Shown here: in pieces, positions 1 through 7,246 of the stretch
Layout of the letters: every line of letters starts with the position of its first letter
How positions within the stretch are numbered: the stretch's first letter is position 1
Notes under the pieces: model-generated
Seen by the model: the letters and a program-made list of their open reading frames with translations, nothing else
Database searches by the model: none
Told to the model about the DNA's origin: nothing
From: an uncultured Gardnerella sp.
GTDB lineage: Bacteria > Actinomycetota > Actinomycetes > Actinomycetales > Bifidobacteriaceae
DNA length: 7,539 nucleotides
Assembly: GCA_947252975.1 (NCBI GenBank)
Contig: CAMXWX010000048.1
Location: forward strand, 1 to 7,539
Direction: 5' to 3'
Translations under genes and position numbers: made by a program

Positions 1-3000
1 GCAGATATTTTGGGAAGATTTGAAGATGCGGTTATAAAACGTTCGGCTGCTGGCGATTCTAGAGTTTCTCTTGCGCAAAGCGCGTTTAGCCAAAGCGCGT
101 TTAGCCAAATCGCGTGCGCAAAAAACGTTGAAGAATACGTGCGCGCATGCCCGAATATATCTTGGATTGGTCACCTAACTTCTAATCCTGCTTACAAAAC
201 GCAAAATGATAGCGAAAACTACGTTATAAGCGTTGTTAGTGAAGAAGATAGCGTAATTAAGCTTGATTTAGACATTAAATTAGACACATTCTGGGATAAT
301 TTAAGCGGAAATGATTCAAGCGCTAACGATTCAAGCAAGAATGAGAACAGCAATAAGAATCACGCTGTGCGAAACATTGTGATTCCGCTTATTGTAGACG
401 CAAATCGCGCAGGAGGCGTGCCAGTAGTAGATAGAGAGCGCTTGCCAAAGCACGTTTATAAGATGCTTGCAGCTACAGCAGGCATTGGAAATGTTGCGAT
501 TACGGGAGATGCTTTAAGCGAAATGCCTAAAGTTGATGTAAGCGAGCAAAGTGAAGAATCGCCATTTGGTGTAGTAAAATCTTCGTACACGCTTTCTAGA
601 AATCTTGGAATCGATCACGAATCTTCTACAGCTGGGCGACTTTCTGGCGGTCTTCAAGCGTCTAAAATCGTGCCAGACGCGCTAGTTGGTCCTGCTTGGC
701 CAACAATTTATTCTGCTTTGGGATCTGTAATGGTAAATGGGTACCCAGTAATCGAAGGCTTGCTTAACGCGGTTCATTTAGATCACTTAATAGAGTTAGA
801 CGTTTCAAATAGCGATTTGAACAAGCATGTGGGCGAGCGCGTAAACCTTGTTGGTTGGGCGCAAAGCGCGCAAGAGTCTGCTTCTGGACGCGTTGTTACG
901 ATTAACGTTGTTCATTTTGCGCAAGACGGAACGCGTTTAGCTCACGAAACAGAGCGATTTGCGATTCGCGGACGCAGCTACAGTTCAGCGTTGCCAAAGC
1001 CTGCTGCACAATACGGAGCTGCCGCGGATTTGCACGGATATGATGTGGATGCAACTCCTAGAAGAATGCTTAGAAGAGTTGTTTTGAGCGCGCCTAAAGA
1101 CATGACGGCGTTTGCGCGCACTTCTGGCGATTTTAACCCAATTCACACTTCTTACAGAGGCGCTGCAATATCTGGGCTTAAAGCTCCGCTTGTACACGGA
1201 ATGTGGCTTTCGGCGGCAGCTCAGCACGTTGCGCAAGCTGTTGACGAAAAAGGCGCGCGCTACGAGTTGATTGGCTGGACGTACAACATGTACGGCATGG
1301 TGCAGCTTAACGACAAAGTTGAGATAACTGTTGAGCGCGTAGGAAAAGTTCGACGCGCAGGGCTTGCACTAGAAGTAACATGCCGCGTAAATGGGCAAAT
1401 TGTTTCTAAGGCCAGTGCTCTTACAAGCTCGCCGCGCGCCGCCTTTGTGTACCCAGGCCAGGGTATTCAAAAGCAAGGTATGTCGCTAGATGAGCGTGCG
1501 AAATCGCCAGCTGTGCGCGAAACTTGGCAGCGCGCAGATAAGCTTACTCGCGAAAAGCTCGGATTCTCAATTCTTGCTGTTGTTCGAGATAATCCTAAGG
1601 AACTAACAGCAAATGGCGTAACGTATCGTCACCCAGAAGGCTTGCTTAACTTAACGCAATTTACGCAAGTTGCGCTCGCTACTGTTGCTTTTGCGCAAAC
1701 TGCTCGCTTGCGTGAAGCTGGATGCGATATTTGGCCAGCTTACTTTGCAGGCCATTCTCTAGGCGAATACAATGCTCTAAGCTCCTTCGCTCAAATTATT
1801 CCGCTAGAAACCGTGTTGGAGCTAGTTTTCCACCGAGGATCCACTATGCATCATTTGATTGAGCGAGATGCGCAAGGCAGATCCAACTATAGAATGGGAG
1901 CTTTGCGTCCAAATCAGTTTGGCGTAGGAGACGATGGCGTAAACGCGTACGTTGAAGGAATCTCTAAGCAAACTGGCGAATTCTTGCAAATCGTAAACTA
2001 CAATTTGGCAGGTCAGCAATACGCGATTGCTGGAACAATAAAAGGTCTTAAAGCCTTGGCCGAAGATTCCGCTAAGCGTGCTAAAGAATATGGCGGAAAG
2101 CCGCCGTTTATTTTGGTTCCAGGAATTGACGTGCCATTCCATTCCAAGCTGCTTAGAAAAGGTGTGCCAGAGTTCCGAGATAAGCTGGATTCGCTTCTTC
2201 CAAAGCATATTGACTACTCGGTGCTTGTTGACCGCTACATTCCAAACTTGGTTGCATGTCCGTTTGAGCTTACGCGCGAATTTGCGCAAAAGATTCTAGA
2301 CGTTGTTCCTTCAAAGCGAATTGAAGCAGCTTTGCAAGATGATGCAACTTGGGATTCTTATGCCGCTGATGAGCAAAAACTCGGCAGATTGCTTCTTACG
2401 GAGCTTCTTTCTTGGCAGTTTGCTTCCCCTGTTCGCTGGATTGAAACGCAAGCGCTTATGTTCTCTAGCGAATCTTGCGGTGGATTAGGCGTAGAAGAAT
2501 ATGTTGAAGTTGGTTTAGCGAATGCTCCAACTTTGGCAAATCTTGGTACAAAAACGCTTGCATTGCCAGAGTTTAGTAGTCAGCGTGTTGCTGTTTATAA
2601 CGTTGGGCGAGACGAGAGTCGTGTTTATAAAACAGACACAGATTCGCTTGTGCCAGAAGTTTTTGAAGACGATGAAAGCGCGGTTAATGATGCGTCGGTT
2701 GCTGGCGATTCTTCCCAAGAGGCCGTACAAAAGTCGCAAGCAACCGCAACGGCAAGTGCTGCGTCTGCTCAAATAAATGCAAATAATAATGCAAATAATT
2801 CTGCGCAAAATGTGCCATCTGATTCTGTTGCAGATATTGCATTTAAGGCGTCGGACGCTATTGAAATGCTGATTGCATACAGTGCAAAGATTCGCGCCGA
2901 CCAAATTGGCGCTGCCGACACAACGGATACGTTAACAAACGGTGTATCTTCTAGGCGAAACCAGCTTTTAATGGACATAAGCTCCGAGCTTGGCGTGCCT

Positions 3001-6000
3001 AGCGTGGACGGCGCTGCGGAAGCTCCAATGAGTGCTCTTAGCAAGCTAGTAAACTCTGCAGCTCCTCGCTACAAGGCTTTTGGTGCCGTTCTTAGCGACA
3101 TTGTAAGGCAAAGTTTGAGGTCGCTTTTTGGTGCAGCTGGCGTAAAGCCTGCTCAAGTAGATAAGCGAATTACGGAAGTCTATAAGCTTGGCGAAGGCTG
3201 GCGTGCGCACGTTTTGGCGGCGCTTGTTTTGCAAACGCGCTCTGGTGCAAGCGTTCGCGGAGGCGATTTGGCGCAGCTTTCTACGCAGCCAGCAAAGAAC
3301 GCTTCTGCAGCTCAAGCGTTGATTGATTCTGCGATTAATCAAGTTGCTAAACAGCACGGAATTACTCTTGCTCAGCCAGGTTCTGCAGGCTCTGGCGCTG
3401 CAGGTGGCGCGGTTGTTGATTCTGCAGCGCTTGAAGCTTTTGCGCAGCAGGTTGTTGGCGCGGATGGCGTTTTGGCTGCTACTGCTAAGTTTGTGCTGGC
3501 AAAGCTTGGTGTTGAGACTCCTCAAGTAAAAGATGAAGCGGATGAAAATGCGGCTGTTGTTGCAGCTGTAGAAGCTGAGCTTGGAGCGGATTGGCCAAAG
3601 CAGGTGGAGCCTCGATTTGATGAGCGCAAGGCGATTCTTTTCGATGACCGCTGGGCTAGCGCTCGCGAAGATTTGGCGCGTATCTACTACAATTCTGAGT
3701 ATGATTCTTGCGCGAATAATTCCGAAGATCTTGAGCACGTTAGCGAAATTTTGAACCGCTACGGTAGCTTTGTTGGATTAGGGATCGCAACCGCTCGCGA
3801 AGCTGAGTGGTTTGCTAAAAAGTGCAAAGATAATAAATTCAACGGTAATAATCGCAATGTATTGTCTTCTATTTTTGAGCAAGTCGCAAAAGATGCGCTA
3901 AAGTCTACTGGCGATTTGCCAAAGTTGCGCAATCATGAGCATTATGGAGACGATTCGCAAATCTTCTCAAATTGCTTTGAAGGAGACGTTGCTGTTGTAA
4001 CAGGCGTTGCGCCAAATTCGATTGCAGCACGAGTTGTGACTGGTCTTCTAGAAGGCGGAGCTACGGTTATTGCCACTTCTCACAGCTTTAAGCCGAGTGT
4101 AAAAAAGTGGGCTAAAGAAGCTTACAGACTTCACGCAACAGCTTCTGCTAAATTGTGGCTTGTTCCAGCAAACTTGTCTAGTTATAGAGATGTTGACACT
4201 CTTGTAAAGTGGGTTGGCACAGTTTCTAAGAAGGTTAGTGGCGCTACAACCACCATTTTGAAGCCTGCTTACAATCCAACTCTGTTCTTCCCATTTGCAG
4301 CTCCGCCAGTTAGTGGAACTTTGGCGGATTCTGGTGCGCTTTTTGAATCGCAATCCAGGCTTATGCTTTGGGGTGTTGAGCGCGCAATCGCAGGATTTGC
4401 GCAAATCGGAGCAGATACAGATGTAAAGCATTGTATGCACGTTGTGTTGCCAGGATCGCCTAATCGCGGTATTTTTGGCGGCGACGGAGCTTATGGCGAA
4501 GTCAAGAGCGCATTCGATGCCATTGTTAACCGCGCGCATGCAGAAAAAGTGTGGTCGAATCGCGTAACTTTTGCTCATCCAAAGATTGGCTGGGTGCGCG
4601 GAACTGGCTTAATGGGTGCAAATGATCCTCTTGTGGAGGCTGTTGAAAGCCGTGGCTTAAAAACCTTTACAACAAGCCAGATGGCAAATCTTTTGCTTGA
4701 CTTGTGCACTAAAGATGCGCGCGAGCTTGCTGCAAAGGCGCCTCTAGACGTTGATTTAACAGGTGGATTAGGCTCGGAGCCTCTTGACTTGAACGAGCTT
4801 AAAGCGCAAGCTTTGCAAGAGAATAGTCGTAAGCAGGCTAATCAGGATGCTTCAAACGATTCTTCAATCAAGTCTGAAGTCAAGTCTGAAGTCAAGTCTC
4901 TAAATAAGGCGCTTCCGTCTCCAAATATTCCAGCTCAAGCAAGCGTTAACTTGGAAGATTGGAAGAACGTAACAGCAAAGCCGCAAGACCAAATCGTTAT
5001 AGTTTCTGTTGGCGAGATTGGCCCTTGGGGTTCTGGTCGTACGCGCTTTAGTGCCGAGCAGTCAATCCAAGATGACGGAACGGTTTCGCTTTGTGCAGGC
5101 GCTGTTTTGGAATTGGCTTGGAGCATGGGATTGCTCACTTGGCAAGATTCGCCAAAGCCAGGATGGTACGATGCGGAAGGCACGCTTGTGCCAGAAGAAG
5201 ACATTGCAGAAAAGTATCGCGATGAGGTAGTGGCTCGCTCGGGAATAAGGCCGTTTGAGACTGGTATGGGCAGCGACTACAAAGACGGAGCAAACGAAGA
5301 AGAAGCCGAAATCTTCCTCGACCACGATGTATCTTTCAACGTTGCTACAGAGCAAATTGCGCGCGAATATGTTGCGCTAGACGAAGAGCACACAGAGATT
5401 TCTAGCGACCCAGAGTCTGGCGAATGGATTGTTACGCGCAAAGCTGGATCCATGATTCGCGTGCCAAGGCGAGCAGCCATGACACGCACTGTTGGTGGGC
5501 AATTGCCTAAGGGCTTCGATCCATTAAAGTGGGGTATTCCAGCTTCGATGGTTGGAAGCGTAGATCCGATTGCGCTTTGGAACATAGTTGCTACTGTTGA
5601 TGCCTACATTTGCGCAGGATTTACGCCTTCGGAAATTTTGCAAGCTGTGCATCCGTCTCTTGTTGCATCGACTCAAGGCACAGGATTTGGCGGAATGACG
5701 TCTATGCGAAAGCTGTATTTGGATAGATTCCTAAATCACGAAATTCCTACAGACGTGCTGCAAGAAGCGTTGCCAAATGTTGTTGCAGCTCACGTAATGC
5801 AAACGTATATTGGCGGCTATGGAAACATGATTCAGCCAGTTTCGGCATGTGCCACTGCTGCAGTTTCGCTAGAAGAAGGCGTTGATAAGATTGCGCTTGG
5901 CAAAGCCGACTTTGTTGTAACAGGCGCGATTGACGATATTGGCGTTGAGTCCGTTGTTGGCTTTGGCAATATGAACGCTACTGCAAACAGCAAGGAAATG

Positions 6001-6927
6001 TACGAAAAGGGCATAAATCCGCGATTCTTCTCGCGTGCCAACGATCGCAGGCGCGGAGGATTCTTGGAAGCGCAAGGCGGCGGCACGATTCTTATTACGC
6101 GAGGAGATATTGCGCTTAAGCTTGGCTTGCCTGTTGCTGGCGTAGTTGGATTCATTCACTCGTACGCGGATGGTATTCACACTTCGATTCCAGCTCCAGG
6201 ATTGGGTGCGCTCGCTGCAGGATTGGGCGGCCGCGATTCCAAGCTTGTGCACGATTTGGCGGAGCTTGGCGTTACGCCAGACGATATTGCTGTTGTTTCT
6301 AAGCACGATACGTCTACAAACGCAAACGACCCGAACGAGTCTGAGTTGCACAATACGCTTGCTCACGCGATTGGGCGCACAAGCGGAAATCCGCTATTTG
6401 TGATTAGCCAAAAGTCGCTTACTGGCCACGCAAAGGGTGGCGCATGTGTGTTCCAGATTAATGGCTTGACTCAGCTGTTTAGAAGTGGTTGGGTTCCAAT
6501 CAACGCTTCGCTTGATTGCGTGGATCCTAAGCTTGCGCGCGACGACCACATGGTTTGGTTGCGAAAGAGGATTCACATTGGCTCTGTTAAAGCGGCTCTT
6601 GCTACATCGCTTGGATTCGGGCACGTTAGCGGATTCGTGGCGCTTGTGCATCCTGGTGCGTTTGAGGCGGCTGTGGCAGCTAGCGCTGGCGCGGATGCAC
6701 TTAACGAGTGGCGAGCAAAGGCAAATGCGCGTTTGGCTGCGGGTCATCGACTTTTGCAAGAGGGCATGATGGGTCATGTGCAACTGTTTGAGCCTGTGGA
6801 AAATCGCCGTTTGCTTAAAGACGGCACGCGCATGCCAGATGGATCGCGCTACGATGGGCATGAAGCAGAAAAAGCTATGCTGCTAAACCCAGATGCTCGC
6901 CTAGATGCAAGCGGCTATTATTGCTAA
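1..6927 (+). CDS. fas: Type I fatty acid synthase (FAS-I), C-terminal part, 5' truncated by the window
   Basis: Cytoplasmic megasynthase for de novo synthesis of long-chain acyl-CoA from acetyl-CoA, malonyl-CoA and NAD(P)H. The frame is open to base 1; the TTG at 10 is not a credible start, because bacterial FAS-I is about 3,000 residues and the missing part would carry the acetyltransferase and most of the enoyl reductase. Domains in order (approximate nt): ER/central region 1-690; dehydratase 690-1435 with MaoC hot-dog SGDFNPIH at 1123-1146 and LVHGMW at 1189-1206; malonyl/palmitoyl transferase 1438-2560 with PGQG (1453), GHSLGEY (nucleophile Ser 1756-1758), Arg 1834 and His 2140 in VPFHS; ACP 2845-3500 with GVSSRRNQLL (pantetheinyl Ser probably 2947-2949); ketoreductase 3980-4780 with TGVAPNSIA (4000) and the Ser 4456 / Tyr 4492 / Lys 4504 triad; ketosynthase 4975-6700 with Cys 5848, His 6304, Lys 6412 and His 6427. 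The tail ends like mycobacterial FAS (AMLLNPDARL) and has no phosphopantetheinyl transferase domain. All visible catalytic residues are intact, with no frameshift. Family call is very secure. Confidence 0.97.
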   Translation, partial: ADILGRFEDAVIKRSAAGDSRVSLAQSAFSQSAFSQIACAKNVEEYVRACPNISWIGHLTSNPAYKTQNDSENYVISVVSEEDSVIKLDLDIKLDTFWDNLSGNDSSANDSSKNENSNKNHAVRNIVIPLIVDANRAGGVPVVDRERLPKHVYKMLAATAGIGNVAITGDALSEMPKVDVSEQSEESPFGVVKSSYTLSRNLGIDHESSTAGRLSGGLQASKIVPDALVGPAWPTIYSALGSVMVNGYPVIEGLLNAVHLDHLIELDVSNSDLNKHVGERVNLVGWAQSAQESASGRVVTINVVHFAQDGTRLAHETERFAIRGRSYSSALPKPAAQYGAAADLHGYDVDATPRRMLRRVVLSAPKDMTAFARTSGDFNPIHTSYRGAAISGLKAPLVHGMWLSAAAQHVAQAVDEKGARYELIGWTYNMYGMVQLNDKVEITVERVGKVRRAGLALEVTCRVNGQIVSKASALTSSPRAAFVYPGQGIQKQGMSLDERAKSPAVRETWQRADKLTREKLGFSILAVVRDNPKELTANGVTYRHPEGLLNLTQFTQVALATVAFAQTARLREAGCDIWPAYFAGHSLGEYNALSSFAQIIPLETVLELVFHRGSTMHHLIERDAQGRSNYRMGALRPNQFGVGDDGVNAYVEGISKQTGEFLQIVNYNLAGQQYAIAGTIKGLKALAEDSAKRAKEYGGKPPFILVPGIDVPFHSKLLRKGVPEFRDKLDSLLPKHIDYSVLVDRYIPNLVACPFELTREFAQKILDVVPSKRIEAALQDDATWDSYAADEQKLGRLLLTELLSWQFASPVRWIETQALMFSSESCGGLGVEEYVEVGLANAPTLANLGTKTLALPEFSSQRVAVYNVGRDESRVYKTDTDSLVPEVFEDDESAVNDASVAGDSSQEAVQKSQATATASAASAQINANNNANNSAQNVPSDSVADIAFKASDAIEMLIAYSAKIRADQIGAADTTDTLTNGVSSRRNQLLMDISSELGVPSVDGAAEAPMSALSKLVNSAAPRYKAFGAVLSDIVRQSLRSLFGAAGVKPAQVDKRITEVYKLGEGWRAHVLAALVLQTRSGASVRGGDLAQLSTQPAKNASAAQALIDSAINQVAKQHGITLAQPGSAGSGAAGGAVVDSAALEAFAQQVVGADGVLAATAKFVLAKLGVETPQVKDEADENAAVVAAVEAELGADWPKQVEPRFDERKAILFDDRWASAREDLARIYYNSEYDSCANNSEDLEHVSEILNRYGSFVGLGIATAREAEWFAKKCKDNKFNGNNRNVLSSIFEQVAKDALKSTGDLPKLRNHEHYGDDSQIFSNCFEGDVAVVTGVAPNSIAARVVTGLLEGGATVIATSHSFKPSVKKWAKEAYRLHATASAKLWLVPANLSSYRDVDTLVKWVGTVSKKVSGATTTILKPAYNPTLFFPFAAPPVSGTLADSGALFESQSRLMLWGVERAIAGFAQIGADTDVKHCMHVVLPGSPNRGIFGGDGAYGEVKSAFDAIVNRAHAEKVWSNRVTFAHPKIGWVRGTGLMGANDPLVEAVESRGLKTFTTSQMANLLLDLCTKDARELAAKAPLDVDLTGGLGSEPLDLNELKAQALQENSRKQANQDASNDSSIKSEVKSEVKSLNKALPSPNIPAQASVNLEDWKNVTAKPQDQIVIVSVGEIGPWGSGRTRFSAEQSIQDDGTVSLCAGAVLELAWSMGLLTWQDSPKPGWYDAEGTLVPEEDIAEKYRDEVVARSGIRPFETGMGSDYKDGANEEEAEIFLDHDVSFNVATEQIAREYVALDEEHTEISSDPESGEWIVTRKAGSMIRVPRRAAMTRTVGGQLPKGFDPLKWGIPASMVGSVDPIALWNIVATVDAYICAGFTPSEILQAVHPSLVASTQGTGFGGMTSMRKLYLDRFLNHEIPTDVLQEALPNVVAAHVMQTYIGGYGNMIQPVSACATAAVSLEEGVDKIALGKADFVVTGAIDDIGVESVVGFGNMNATANSKEMYEKGINPRFFSRANDRRRGGFLEAQGGGTILITRGDIALKLGLPVAGVVGFIHSYADGIHTSIPAPGLGALAAGLGGRDSKLVHDLAELGVTPDDIAVVSKHDTSTNANDPNESELHNTLAHAIGRTSGNPLFVISQKSLTGHAKGGACVFQINGLTQLFRSGWVPINASLDCVDPKLARDDHMVWLRKRIHIGSVKAALATSLGFGHVSGFVALVHPGAFEAAVAASAGADALNEWRAKANARLAAGHRLLQEGMMGHVQLFEPVENRRLLKDGTRMPDGSRYDGHEAEKAMLLNPDARLDASGYYC
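76..114 (+). repeat. 15-bp in-frame tandem repeat in FAS-I (2 copies plus a partial third)
   Basis: CAAAGCGCGTTTAGC occurs at 76-90 and again exactly at 91-105; 106-114 continues as a nine-base partial copy with one mismatch (CAAATCGCG). It encodes QSAFS-QSAFS-QIA. The unit is a multiple of three, so copy-number change would keep the frame. It lies in the segment between the enoyl-reductase and dehydratase catalytic parts, where FAS-I proteins are poorly conserved. Confidence 0.85.
2776..2799 (+). repeat. 12-bp in-frame tandem repeat in the MPT-ACP linker
   Basis: AATGCAAATAAT is present twice in exact tandem (2776-2787 and 2788-2799), encoding NANN-NANN. It sits in a linker of about 90 residues (roughly 2,640-2,840) rich in Asp/Glu, then Ala/Ser/Gln, then Asn. 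This linker joins the malonyl/palmitoyl transferase to the mobile acyl carrier domain. Low complexity and no visible fold suggest a flexible tether. Confidence 0.85.
4868..4899 (+). repeat. 12-bp in-frame tandem repeat in the KR-KS linker
   Basis: AAGTCTGAAGTC is present at 4870-4881 and 4882-4893, followed by the six-base start of a third copy at 4894-4899; the TC at 4868-4869 also matches the repeat phase. It encodes KSEV-KSEV-KS. It lies in a polar linker (about 4,800-4,960) between ketoreductase and ketosynthase. The linker in mycobacterial FAS-I is instead Ala/Pro/acidic as I recall it, so this stretch is not conserved. Confidence 0.85.
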
Positions 6928-6944
6928 CGCTCAGATAGAATCTT

Positions 6945-6984
6945 GAAGGTAGGTCGTGGCGTTCGCGCGCGACGACCTGCCTTC
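6945..6984 (+). terminator. Probable transcription terminator hairpin after fas
   Basis: The stem begins 17 bases after the FAS-I stop codon. Arm 6945-6957 (GAAGGTAGGTCGT) pairs with 6972-6984 (ACGACCTGCCTTC) over 13 bp with one G-U wobble. After a G-G mismatch, 59-61 pairs with 68-70 (GCG/CGC), which nearly closes the loop. A small second hairpin follows at 6985-6995 (GCTC-TTA-GAGC). No U-run follows directly; the nearest T-run is at 7017-7021. It therefore resembles the U-poor terminators proposed for Actinobacteria rather than a classical one. The alternative is a 3'-end stabilising structure. Confidence 0.7.
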
Positions 6985-7022
6985 GCTCTTAGAGCGTAGC
7001 TAATATGGCAGTTATATTTTTG

Positions 7023-7045
7023 ACTTTTGTAAAAATTGCAAAAGT
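7023..7045. promoter_or_regulatory. Inverted repeat across the promoter -35/spacer region, candidate operator
   Basis: ACTTTTG (7023-7029) and CAAAAGT (7039-7045) form a perfect 7-bp inverted repeat around nine AT-rich bases. It ends exactly where the extended -10 begins, so a bound protein would block RNA polymerase. Starch and glycogen genes in bifidobacteria are commonly controlled by LacI-family regulators, but this spacing is not the compact LacI form, so the regulator type is open. It may also be chance in AT-rich DNA. Confidence 0.4.
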
Positions 7046-7053
7046 GTTATAAT
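7045..7053 (+). promoter_or_regulatory. Extended -10 promoter of the alpha-amylase gene
   Basis: TGTTATAAT at 7045-7053 is a perfect extended -10 (TGn plus TATAAT). Transcription would start near 7060, giving a leader of about 185 nt before the ATG. A near-consensus -35 (TTGACT, 7020-7025) exists, but its 22-bp spacer is too long for ordinary sigma-70 spacing (16-18 bp). At 17-bp spacing the hexamer is TTTTGT, a weak match. Recognition may therefore rest on the extended -10. The position downstream of the hairpin and upstream of the signal-peptide gene supports the call. Confidence 0.7.
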
Positions 7054-7130
7054 GGCTCCTTACGTGCAAAATTGCGGAAAATTCAAGGTGCTTATGGCGA
7101 TTTGCGTTCAAAATAAGCAATCTTATGCGT

Positions 7131-7146
7131 AAACCAAAGTTGGTTT
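7131..7146. promoter_or_regulatory. Perfect 7-bp inverted repeat in the amylase leader
   Basis: AAACCAA-AG-TTGGTTT is a 16-bp near-perfect palindrome about 70 bases downstream of the predicted transcription start and 100 bases before the ATG. The compact, even-length form resembles a LacI-type operator half-site pair, though the centre is AG rather than the usual CG. As RNA it would form a short hairpin with a small loop. Function is inferred only from symmetry and location. Confidence 0.4.
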
Positions 7147-7234
7147 GTAATAATAAGTGAAACATAGTTGTGTCACCATTAATTTTCATGTTTTGCATGG
7201 CAATAAAACAATATAGAAGCATGTTTGTGCCAAC

Positions 7235-7240
7235 GGAGGA
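7235..7240 (+). promoter_or_regulatory. Shine-Dalgarno site of the alpha-amylase gene
   Basis: GGAGGA lies six bases before the ATG at 7247. It decides the start: the second in-frame ATG at 7253 would be 12 bases away, too far for good initiation. A weak stem (7199-7202 with 7228-7231, and 7206-7210 with 7222-7226) lies directly upstream and leaves this site free. Confidence 0.85.
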
Positions 7241-7246
7241 AAGGAT

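Larger units (their letters stand above)
6928..7246. other. Intergenic region between fas and the amylase gene
   Basis: 319 bases without a believable gene. The first ~70 bases are GC-rich hairpins behind the fas stop; the rest is AT-rich and carries the promoter, two inverted repeats, the untranslated leader and the ribosome site listed separately. The leader (about 7060-7246) matches no riboswitch class that I recognise. No tRNA-like fold was seen. Confidence 0.7.

Noticed and set aside
10..12. TTG as the true start of the large gene
   Set aside because: The frame is open upstream to base 1, no ribosome site is visible, and FAS-I needs N-terminal domains that are absent here.
1438..2560. 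A separate acyltransferase (fabD-like) gene or a modular polyketide synthase
   Set aside because: The domain is continuous with the dehydratase and ACP in one frame. The order DH-MPT-ACP-KR-KS, GSPNRGIFGGDGAYGE in KR and SSRRNQLL in ACP are specific to FAS-I and not to typical type I PKS modules.
2776..2799. CRISPR-like or mobile-element repeat
   Set aside because: The units are adjacent with no spacers, only 12 bp long and in frame within a coding linker; simple slippage explains them.
3046..3738. 230-codon open frame on the minus strand inside fas
   Set aside because: It lies wholly within the ACP and structural region of FAS-I, has an Arg/Ser/Cys-rich composition typical of antisense shadows, and resembles no family.
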